This document shows positions 6,415-11,647 of a stretch of DNA of 11,647 nt, piece after piece. The stretch spans positions 1 to 11,647 of the forward strand of contig JASJBQ010000145.1 in assembly GCA_030066455.1 (NCBI GenBank). Reading direction: 5' to 3'. Both the position numbers and the translations under genes were made by a program. The notes under the pieces were generated by a model. That model ran no database searches. It was not told where the DNA came from and saw nothing but the letters and a program-made list of their open reading frames with translations. Each line of letters opens with the position of its first letter. Position 1 is the first letter of the stretch. The stretch comes from Desulfobacterales bacterium. Its GTDB lineage: Bacteria; Desulfobacterota; Desulfobacteria; Desulfobacterales; UBA5852.

Positions 6415-7316
6415 CCGAACAGTCCCCTGGGCCGTACCACCATGATGATGAAATAGGCCACGTAGATCCACATGTACTTGAAGGAGGTCATGGGCACGTC
6501 GTACATCCAGTCCATCTCCAGGGTATAGGTCAGAAAGTCCCAGAACCCCGGTATCTCGGTGATCAGTCCCACCACGAGCGCGGCGAAGAAGGCGCCGGGC
6601 ACGCTGCCGAAACCCCCCAGCGCCACGATGGTGAAGGCAATCATCGTAAAGAGCAGCCCCACGTAGGGGTTGACCGGCCAGAAATTCACGATCAGGGCGC
6701 CGGCCACGGTGACCGAGGCGCCGCCGATGCCCCAGGCCAGGGCATTCATCTTCTCGGTGGAAATGCCCATGTAGCGTGCACCCTGGGGATTGAGCGCCGT
6801 GGCCGTCAGGGCCTTGCCCATCCGGGTCCTGTTCATCAGGAGCCAGACGGCGATGAAGGCAACCACCGAAAGACCGGCCGCGGCCAGTTTGGTGGCCGGG
6901 ATGATGATGCCCAGACCGATCTCGAAGCTCTTGTCCACCAGGAGGCCGTGGTGCACGGCCCGGTCTTCGGAGCCGAAGACGAGCAGCGCGATGTTGCGCA
7001 GCAGCAGCATGAGCCCGAAGGTGCCCAGGAGTTGGGCGATCATGGGGCCGCGCAGGATGTAGGTCACGAAACCCCGGTAGCAGGCCATACCCAGGAGAAA
7101 TCCCACCAGGGCGGCCAGGGGCAGGGTCAGCAGCGGGTCGATGCCCAACAGCTGGGAGGCCAGAAGCGCGGTGTACATGCCGTACATCAAAAACTCGCCG
7201 TGGGAGAAGTTGATGATGTCCATCACACCGAAGATGATCGTAAGCCCCAGCGCCACGAGCGCGAGCACCATGCCGAAGAGCAGTCCGGCCACGATCGAAC
7301 TGGCAAGTATTTCCAT
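6402..7316 (-). CDS. livH: Branched-chain amino acid-type ABC importer permease LivH
   Basis: This 304-residue inner-membrane permease is the partner of LivM. Conserved stretches: FGVMDIINFSHGEFLMYGMY near the N-terminus (LivH hallmark NxAHGxFxM-like), the coupling loop RTRMGKALTATALNPQGARYMGI, and ALGGFGSVPGAFFAALVVGL toward the C-terminus. Eight or so hydrophobic spans are visible, and the length equals the family norm. The frame is open to 7460, but the upstream 48 residues are polar, lack family similarity, and would place the start inside the spacer. The ATG at 7316 has AAAGGGA just upstream (three-base gap, rather close) and begins MEILASSIVAGLL, a typical LivH start. It is the first gene of the livHMGF block and lies 378 bases downstream of livK, separated by a large palindrome, which would allow less permease than binding protein to be made. 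Confidence 0.94.
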   Translation of the reverse strand: MEILASSIVAGLLFGMVLALVALGLTIIFGVMDIINFSHGEFLMYGMYTALLASQLLGIDPLLTLPLAALVGFLLGMACYRGFVTYILRGPMIAQLLGTFGLMLLLRNIALLVFGSEDRAVHHGLLVDKSFEIGLGIIIPATKLAAAGLSVVAFIAVWLLMNRTRMGKALTATALNPQGARYMGISTEKMNALAWGIGGASVTVAGALIVNFWPVNPYVGLLFTMIAFTIVALGGFGSVPGAFFAALVVGLITEIPGFWDFLTYTLEMDWMYDVPMTSFKYMWIYVAYFIIMVVRPRGLFGWKH

Positions 7317-7694
7317 GCTTCCCTTTTGGCTCCGATATTGGGTGAATTGTTTTCCGTCAGGCGGAAAGCCCGCTTGTAAACCGGCAGCAAAACGGGCCGA
7401 TGTATTGTTTCGGTGTCGTTTGAAACCTTTTTGAGGAAAGTACCATTGAGGTTTGATCACCCCGATATGCTTTATTTAGGGGTTTACCCCACCAACAGCT
7501 TATTCACGCCACTATAGGCATTCGGACCGGTGAGTGGTCACGCACTCCGTGGTCAGCCAGAAAGGGTAGATTTTGGTTCCGGTCAAGGCTGCAGCCCTTT
7601 GCGCACCGCAGGCGTAGCCTATGCTACGTCGAGGATGGGCAAAGGGCGAAAACGCAGACCGGGGCCGAAAGATGCCTTTTCTGGCTGATCACGA
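7317..7694. other. livK-livH spacer
   Basis: This 378-base spacer holds no supportable gene. From the livK side it contains the nested palindrome described separately (7548-7693). Beyond that lies about 230 bases with a small GGGG-TTTA-CCCC palindrome (7479-7490) and A+T-rich patches, which could hold a secondary promoter for livHMGF, but no good -35/-10 pair was found by eye. In bacterial binding-protein operons, such spacers commonly set the ratio of binding protein to permease; that this one does so is inference. Confidence 0.6.
7548..7693. repeat. REP-like nested palindrome at the 3' end of livK
   Basis: Two 37-base arms (7548-7584, starting CGTGGTCAGCCAGAAAGG; and 7657-7693, ending CTTTTCTGGCTGATCACG) pair imperfectly, with roughly 29 of 37 positions matching. 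Inside them GCCCTTTGC (7594-7602) pairs perfectly with GCAAAGGGC (7639-7647). At the centre CGTAGC (7613-7618) pairs with GCTACG (7623-7628). The result is three nested stems in 146 bases. The right arm ends one base from the livK stop codon (7695-7697), the same placement as the element after livF. Likely effects are protecting the livK message from 3' degradation or partly terminating transcription before livH. Confidence 0.7.
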
Positions 7695-9008
7695 TTACCA
7701 TTGGGGGAACGGATAAATCATATCCGCCGAAGCCACGTCGAAGGGGTAGACGATTTCGACACCCATCTTCCCGTCGGCGCCCTTCTGGTACTGGCCGATC
7801 AGGCCGGAACCCGCGATGTTCTGGCCCATTTCGGTTCCGGTGTTGGCAAATTTGACGCCGGCCCAGGGCACCACGAGTTCTTTGCCCGGAATCTCGATGG
7901 CGTTGGCCGCCTTCTGGACAGCCGCCGGTTCGGCCGATCCGGCCAGCTCCAGCACGTGGATCCAGGTCTGCAGGCCGGTGAAGGCCCGGGCCGAGGCGCC
8001 GCCCAGGTCGTTGCCGGTCTTGGCCTTATAAAGGCTGTTGACCTGTCCGGCCACCGGTTTGATCTGGACCACCTGGGGCAGGAAGACCGAGCGCGTGAGA
8101 ATGCCCTCGATGGCGTCGCCCAGCGTGCTACGGAATTCCGGCTTGTCGAAACCGGCATCCTGCCCCCAGATGATCCGGGGCTGGACCTTCTGGGTCTTGA
8201 GGGTCTTGACCATCAAAATCGCATCCGAGGTGTAGGACGCGAACAGCAAGACGCTGGCCTTGGAGGCCTTGAGGGAACGCACTTCGCTGGAGAGGTCGGG
8301 CGACTTGTCCGAGTAGAGCAGGGATTTGCGCAGCTTGAAGTCATATTCGCCGGCCATTTCCTGGATAACCTTGGAAACGTACGATCCCCACTCACTGTTC
8401 TCGCAGGCCGAGGCGATCACGTTGATGTCTTCGCGGGGCACGGCCTTGGCGCCGCGCACTTTGCCCTCGCTCAATCCCACGAGGAAATCGAAAAGGTCCT
8501 TGGTAAACCAGCGGTCGTGGGGGGTGGTGCGCCAGAACCATTTGAAGCCGCGCTCGGTCAGTCCCGGGGAAGTCGAGGAGCCGTTGATCATGGGCACGCC
8601 GTACTGCTCGCAGACCGCGCTGACGGTCTTGGTCACCGAGCTGTGGTAGCAGCCCAGGATGCCGTCGACCTTGTCGTCCAGGATCAGCTTCTTGGCCAGG
8701 TCGGCCCCCAGGGTGGGGTTGCCCTCGTGGTCCTTGAAGATCAGGGTGATCTTGGCGCCGCCCATGCTCTGGATGCCGGCGGCCTTGGCCATGGTCATGT
8801 CGATGTCGCTGCGGGCCTCGTTGCAGAGCTGGGCCGCCAGTTCGGCCCCGGCGCGCAGTTCACGCCCGGCCGCAGCCGCGCCGCCGGTGAGCGGGTAGAT
8901 GACCCCGATCTTGATTTCCTTGGCTGCCAGCGCGGGCGCGGGCGCCAGCATGCCGACCAGGATGGCCAGTCCGGCCACCACCGCCGTCCATTGGAGCAAT
9001 CTTTTCAT
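7695..9008 (-). CDS. livK: HAAT-family periplasmic substrate-binding protein (LivK/LivJ-like)
   Basis: This 437-residue type I periplasmic binding protein (Peripla_BP_6) should capture the substrate and deliver it to LivHM. A clear signal peptide is present: MKRLLQW, a hydrophobic core, then APALA-A, giving cleavage near residue 28. There is no lipobox. The mature protein starts with IKIGVIYPLTGGAAAAGREL, the classic lobe-1 opening. It continues with TLIFKDHEGNPTLGADLAKKL, KVDGILGCYHSSVTKTVS, YGVPMINGSSTSPGLTERG (ligand-binding loops), and ends in the polar VYPFDVASADMIYPFPQW. It is longer than the ~370-residue E. coli LivJ/LivK, mainly through lobe insertions such as the segment around residues 66-83. 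The start at 9008 is fixed by AAGGAGG at 9015-9021. The ligand could be a branched-chain or other amino acid, an amide, or a small organic acid; the gene name indicates family only. Confidence 0.93.
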   Translation of the reverse strand: MKRLLQWTAVVAGLAILVGMLAPAPALAAKEIKIGVIYPLTGGAAAAGRELRAGAELAAQLCNEARSDIDMTMAKAAGIQSMGGAKITLIFKDHEGNPTLGADLAKKLILDDKVDGILGCYHSSVTKTVSAVCEQYGVPMINGSSTSPGLTERGFKWFWRTTPHDRWFTKDLFDFLVGLSEGKVRGAKAVPREDINVIASACENSEWGSYVSKVIQEMAGEYDFKLRKSLLYSDKSPDLSSEVRSLKASKASVLLFASYTSDAILMVKTLKTQKVQPRIIWGQDAGFDKPEFRSTLGDAIEGILTRSVFLPQVVQIKPVAGQVNSLYKAKTGNDLGGASARAFTGLQTWIHVLELAGSAEPAAVQKAANAIEIPGKELVVPWAGVKFANTGTEMGQNIAGSGLIGQYQKGADGKMGVEIVYPFDVASADMIYPFPQW

Positions 9009-9014
9009 GGTGAT

Positions 9015-9021
9015 CCTCCTT
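9015..9021 (-). promoter_or_regulatory. Strong ribosome binding site of livK
   Basis: The - strand reads AAGGAGG, six bases before the ATG at 9008. It is near-perfectly complementary to the 16S rRNA tail and stronger than the sites of livH or livM, consistent with the high output expected for a periplasmic binding protein. Confidence 0.8.
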
Positions 9022-9062
9022 CCACGTCCATCGTGCTGCGTTGGGGTTGTCGGTAAGGTACC

Positions 9063-9090
9063 AAATAAAAGAGCCCTGACGCATCAGGGC
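9063..9090 (-). terminator. Terminator-like hairpin in the livK leader
   Basis: On the - strand GCCCTGA-TGCG-TCAGGGC (9090 to 9073) is a perfect seven-base-pair stem with a four-base loop, followed directly by TCTTTTATTT (9072-9063). This is a good Rho-independent terminator shape in the direction of livK, lying about 55 bases before its start codon. It could end read-through from the upstream DUF1445 gene. However, the best promoter lies upstream of it, so livK transcripts must pass through it, which makes an attenuator equally plausible. Confidence 0.65.
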
Positions 9091-9108
9091 CCGCAGGCAA
9101 TCTTGGCG

Positions 9109-9141
9109 CTACAACCGGAAGTAAAGATGAATGGCGTTCAT
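9109..9141 (-). other. Possible leader mini-ORF upstream of the livK hairpin
   Basis: The - strand encodes MNAIHLYFRL followed by TAG, starting one or two bases after the predicted transcription start and ending 18 bases before the terminator-like stem. Position and length resemble attenuation leader peptides. The residues include Ile and two Leu but no run of a regulatory amino acid, and no ribosome site would be transcribed, so it would have to be translated leaderless. It is recorded as a possibility only. Confidence 0.2.
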
Positions 9142-9148
9142 TTGGGGA

Positions 9149-9177
9149 GTCATACTGGATGCCCCTGACCCTGTCAA
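9149..9177 (-). promoter_or_regulatory. Sigma70-type promoter of livK
   Basis: On the - strand there is a perfect -35 box TTGACA (9177-9172), a 17-base spacer, and TATGAC (9154-9149) as -10 box (four of six to consensus). The predicted start lies near 9142, giving a leader of roughly 134 bases that includes the terminator-like hairpin. The site is in the 216-base gap between the DUF1445 stop and livK, on the correct strand. Confidence 0.65.
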
Positions 9178-9224
9178 GATAACGATGTGCCGGCCGACAC
9201 CTCCGTCGGTCACACCTTCAAACC

Positions 9225-10007
9225 TCAGAAGATGGCCATGTGCTCGTCTCGCAGATCCGAAACGAACATGTGCCCGGGTGCATGGGTCATCACCAGGTCG
9301 AGCCGGGCGGCGGTGACCGCCAGCGATGAGGTGACCCCGCAGGCCCAGAACACCGGTATTTCCTCCGGGTGGATGGTCACGGGATCGCCGAAATCGGGGC
9401 GATCCAGGTCGCGGATCCCCAGTACGGCGGGATCACCCAGGTGGATCGGGGCGCCGTGGGTCTGGTGAAACCGGGTGGTGACCTGAACCGCACGGACGGC
9501 CTGCTCAGGCGTCATGGGGCGCATGGTGACGACGAGGGGGGCCTCGAAGGGACCGGCCGGTCGACACGTCCGATTGGTGATGTACATGGAAACGTTTTTG
9601 CCCTCGGCAATATTGCGCACCGGGAGCCCGGCCGCCAGCATGGCGTTCTCGAACGAAAAGCTGCAGCCCAGCAGAAAACTGACCGTGTCCTTTTCAAATT
9701 CCGCCCGCACGTCGCGCACCTCGTCGGCGAGCTGGCCTTTACGATACAGCCGGTAGAGCGGCAGGTCGGTGGTCAGATCGGCCCCCGGAGCGATGGCCGG
9801 TTCGGTCTGGCCGGGCGCGAGCACGTCCAGGACCGGGCAGGGCTTGGGATTGCGGGTGCAGAAGAGAAGAAATTCGAAGGCCAGCGCCCGGGGCAGCATG
9901 ACCAGGTTGGCCTGCAGGAAACCGGTTGCGGCCCCGCTGGTGGGGGTGGTCCATTCTCCCCTGCGGATTCGCGCGCGGAGGTCGGCGGGGGTGATGTCGG
10001 CGGTCAT
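9225..10007 (-). CDS. DUF1445/YcsI-family putative hydro-lyase (D-glutamate cyclase family)
   Basis: This 260-residue soluble protein has the full set of family blocks (Pfam PF07286): FLQANLVMLPRALAFEFLLFC (30-50, split as FLQANLVMLPR and ALAFEFLLFC), GCSFSFENAML (114-124), NRTCRPAGPFEAPLVVTMRPM (145-165, around Cys148), HGAPIHLGDPAVLGI (184-198), FWACGVT (220-226) and THAPGHMF (241-248). The length is standard. The family is listed as 'putative hydro-lyase' and is related to a domain of the animal mitochondrial D-glutamate cyclase, which interconverts D-glutamate and 5-oxo-D-proline. Activity of free-standing bacterial members is poorly defined, and catalysis by this one is inference. The start at 10007 is preceded by GGAGAT eight bases upstream. 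A hairpin (CCGAC/GTCGG, 9194-9209) lies just past its stop. It sits upstream of the importer on the same strand, suggesting but not proving that the importer brings in an amino acid or lactam it acts on. Confidence 0.88.
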   Translation of the reverse strand: MTADITPADLRARIRRGEWTTPTSGAATGFLQANLVMLPRALAFEFLLFCTRNPKPCPVLDVLAPGQTEPAIAPGADLTTDLPLYRLYRKGQLADEVRDVRAEFEKDTVSFLLGCSFSFENAMLAAGLPVRNIAEGKNVSMYITNRTCRPAGPFEAPLVVTMRPMTPEQAVRAVQVTTRFHQTHGAPIHLGDPAVLGIRDLDRPDFGDPVTIHPEEIPVFWACGVTSSLAVTAARLDLVMTHAPGHMFVSDLRDEHMAIF

Positions 10008-10072
10008 GGTGTTATCTCCATTTTAAGCACTTGTCTTCAAAAAGAATCATTGGCCACCCGCAAAGATCCTAC

Positions 10073-10164
10073 TCGGGGTCGGTATCGCTATCGGTATCGG
10101 AATCGAAAGCTTTACTTCTTCCGTGCCTATCGAAACCCGATCCCGACGCCGATTCCGATCCCGA
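10073..10164. repeat. Degenerate TCGGTA-type hexamer repeats in inverted arrangement
   Basis: Left arm 10073-10106 is a run of hexamers of the form TCGGTA / TCGCTA / TCGGAA. Right arm 10131-10164 is the same kind of run on the other strand (CGATCC / CGACGC / CGATTC). Between them is a 24-base loop centred on TTTACTTCTTCC. Translated in one frame the arms give RYRYRYR and PIPTPIPIP, explaining odd open frames here. The element sits between the DUF1445 gene and homoserine dehydrogenase, both on the - strand, and could form a long stem acting as a terminator for the latter. Confidence 0.6.
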
Positions 10165-10220
10165 AGTAATGCAACCGCCCCAACCAAGCTTATTTTCGAT
10201 CAAAGCACAACGCTATCAAA

Positions 10221-11267
10221 TCAGACCTTGAACTTCACCATGTGAATAACATCCTTGAGCATGGCAGCGGCCGCGCCGGTGGGGGAGCTGTGCCCGCCGG
10301 TCACGGTGATGCGGCCCATGGTATCCGTGGCGTAGCTGATGCCCTTTTCGGACAGGTTGACACCGGCCAGGGGGTGGTCGGTCGGGAGCGCTTCGGGGGC
10401 CACTTTGACGACCGGGCCGTCCGGGGTACGCCGGGCCGAACCGATGAGTTTGATGACCTCGCCCGCCTCCCGGGCCGCGGCCATGTCGGCCGGGCTCACC
10501 CCGGTGATACCGACGGTTTCCACCTCGCCGGGATCGAGCGCCAGGTCGAAGAGGGTGTTGGCGATCACGACGATCTTGTTGCGCGTGTCGAGGCCTTCCA
10601 CGTCCAGGGTGGGGTTGGTTTCGGCGATGCCCAGGGCCTGGGCGTCGTGCAGGGCGTCTTCATAGGCGCAGCCCTCGCGCGCCATGCGGGTCAGGATATA
10701 ATTGGTGGTGCCGTTGAGGATGCCCTCGATGGCCTCGATGCGGGCGCCGGCCGTGCACAGCTGCCCCACGTCCAGGGTCGGCAGGGCGGCGGCCGTGGCC
10801 GCGCTGAACCCGATCCGCACGCCCTTTTCCCGCGCCCGGTCGAGAATGCGGCGGTAATCGCGCACCAGCGGTCCCTTGTTGGCGGCAATGATATCCAGGC
10901 CGCCCGCAATGGCCGCCATGAAGTGGGAGCGGGCCGGCTCGGCGTCTTGCAGGTTGGTGGGGGTGGTCTCCACCAGGATATCGGCTTCGCCCGCGGCAAT
11001 CAGCTCGAGCGCCGTGAGCCCGGGACGGCCGTACGTCTCGAAGGCTTCGACAACGCCGCCGGCTTCGATGAAATCCGTCAACCGGCCGGGGGGCAGGCCG
11101 GGGCCGATGTCGTCCACGGCGGCCCCGCCGATATCGACCACGCCCGCCAATCGCAGCTGCAGATCGTAGCGCGCCTGCAGTTCTTCCTGCTTGGTGTCGA
11201 GCAGGCGGGTGAAAGCCCGGCCCACGTTGCCGAATCCGCAAAGGATGATTTTTTTTTCAATGGCCAT
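10221..11267 (-). CDS. hom: Homoserine dehydrogenase, short form without ACT domain
   Basis: This 348-residue enzyme is predicted to reduce L-aspartate 4-semialdehyde to L-homoserine with NAD(P)H, on the route to threonine and methionine. Motifs: Rossmann loop CGFGNVGRAF (10-19); VETTPTN (99-105); IIAANKGPL (126-134), whose Lys131 corresponds to a catalytic lysine; and the family signature EGILNGTTNYIL (181-192). The catalytic block AETNPTLDVEGLDTRNK (215-231) contains Asp222, Glu224, Asp227 and Lys231. Bacterial enzymes of ~430 residues carry a C-terminal ACT domain for threonine feedback; this one ends right after the catalytic domain (HMVKFKV), so it should lack that feedback. It overlaps the upstream thiamine-diphosphate enzyme by one base (TGATG), with GGAG eight bases before the ATG. 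The partner is unusual, so a related oxidoreductase acting on another semialdehyde or 3-hydroxy acid is possible. Confidence 0.88.
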   Translation of the reverse strand: MAIEKKIILCGFGNVGRAFTRLLDTKQEELQARYDLQLRLAGVVDIGGAAVDDIGPGLPPGRLTDFIEAGGVVEAFETYGRPGLTALELIAAGEADILVETTPTNLQDAEPARSHFMAAIAGGLDIIAANKGPLVRDYRRILDRAREKGVRIGFSAATAAALPTLDVGQLCTAGARIEAIEGILNGTTNYILTRMAREGCAYEDALHDAQALGIAETNPTLDVEGLDTRNKIVVIANTLFDLALDPGEVETVGITGVSPADMAAAREAGEVIKLIGSARRTPDGPVVKVAPEALPTDHPLAGVNLSEKGISYATDTMGRITVTGGHSSPTGAAAAMLKDVIHMVKFKV

Positions 11268-11647
11268 CAGCGATAGCTCCGGGCAATCAGTTGGTGATAG
11301 ACGGCGCCGTCCACCACCGCCTCCACCACCACCGGGCCCCGGGTCTGGAAAGCGGTTGTCAGCGCGCGACGCAGGGTGTCCGGGTCGCCGGCCGAATGGA
11401 CCGGCACACCGAAGATGCGCTCGGCATCGATGAAGCCGCCCTCAAAAAGAACCGATGGGCCGGGATCGCACTGCTTCCAGCCCTGTTTGACCTCGATCAG
11501 GCTGAGCATCCGGTCGGCCAGCACCAGGATGACGCAGTCGAGGCCCAGCCGGCGCGCCGTGATCAGCTCGCCGGCCATCATGGTGAACCCGCCGTCGCCC
11601 GTGACCCCCACCACCGGGACCTCCGGGCGGCAGATGGCTGCGGCCAG
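11267..11647 (-). CDS. Thiamine-diphosphate enzyme, acetolactate synthase-like, C-terminal part (5' partial)
   Basis: The frame is open to the window edge, so only the last ~126 residues of an expected ~550 are visible; an internal GTG at 11614 is not the start. The sequence contains the thiamine-diphosphate/metal motif: GDGGFTMMAGELITARRLGL then VILVLAD, where the final Asp takes the place of the second metal ligand (usually N in NN or D in ND). Then come LSLIEVKQGWKQ and a normal C-terminus RGPVVVEAVVDGAVYHQLI. This is the pyrimidine-binding end domain of the acetolactate synthase/benzaldehyde lyase/sulfoacetaldehyde acetyltransferase superfamily, whose members cleave or form bonds next to a keto group. 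The Ala-Asp in place of Asn-Asn and the ADRMLSLI run depart from true acetolactate synthases, so a different 2-keto-acid substrate is likely. It is followed immediately by a homoserine dehydrogenase. Confidence 0.82.
   Translation of the reverse strand: MAAAICRPEVPVVGVTGDGGFTMMAGELITARRLGLDCVILVLADRMLSLIEVKQGWKQCDPGPSVLFEGGFIDAERIFGVPVHSAGDPDTLRRALTTAFQTRGPVVVEAVVDGAVYHQLIARSYR

Noticed and set aside
5386..6456. Long open frame on the + strand opposite livM
   Set aside because: Low-complexity, highly polar complement of a membrane protein gene; no domain or ribosome site.
7701..9056. Long open frame (451 codons) on the + strand opposite livK
   Set aside because: It lies antisense to a well-supported binding-protein gene, has no family motifs, and is rich in G, H, D and R as expected from the complement of a G+C-rich gene.
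10073..10164. CRISPR-like repetition
   Set aside because: Units are six bases and contiguous with no spacers, so it is a short tandem repeat and not a CRISPR array.
9369..10169. 266-codon open frame on the + strand ending in RYRYRYR and PIPTPIPIP
   Set aside because: It is antisense to the DUF1445 gene and runs into the hexamer repeat; the repeat explains the odd peptide.

Overview
The window is about 60% G+C. It looks like chromosomal DNA from a Gram-negative Desulfobacterota-type bacterium, probably a Desulfosarcina or Desulfatitalea-like sulfate reducer. That assignment is an inference from codon use, gene content and the style of the intergenic palindromes; no rRNA or other phylogenetic marker is present. 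Coding is dense in two blocks of opposite polarity, separated by a roughly 0.94 kb gene-poor, repeat-rich stretch.

Positions 1-3002 (+ strand) hold a tightly coupled three-gene operon: a retropepsin-like 'ATP-dependent zinc protease' family protein (5' end outside the window), an inactive transglutaminase fused to seven membrane helices, and an alpha-L-glutamate-ligase-like ATP-grasp enzyme. This is a recurrent trio in Gram-negative bacteria. It looks like an envelope-associated system that forms and cleaves amide bonds, and its substrate is not evident from sequence.

Positions 3003-3940 contain no intact gene. They hold a possible terminator hairpin, an IS200/IS605-end-like hairpin, the N-terminal half of a FosX-type fosfomycin-resistance gene (lower G+C, truncated), a 144-bp inverted-repeat element, a G+C-rich repeat, and a second 123-bp inverted-repeat element that stops one base from the livF stop codon.

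Positions 3941-9177 (- strand) hold a complete branched-chain-amino-acid (HAAT) type ABC importer in the order livK, livH, livM, livG, livF. livK has its own strong promoter, with a terminator-like hairpin in its leader. A nested palindrome separates livK from livHMGF and begins one base after the livK stop. The four downstream genes overlap or nearly abut and are translationally coupled. Upstream of livK on the same strand (9225-10007) is a DUF1445/YcsI-family 'putative hydro-lyase' (D-glutamate cyclase family), separated from it by the livK promoter.

Positions 10008-10220 hold a degenerate hexamer repeat arranged as an inverted pair. Positions 10221-11647 (- strand) hold a short homoserine dehydrogenase without an ACT domain, coupled by a TGATG overlap to the C-terminal part of an acetolactate-synthase-like thiamine-diphosphate enzyme that runs off the window. 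This unusual pairing and the envelope amidoligase trio are the two places where uncharacterised biochemistry is most likely.
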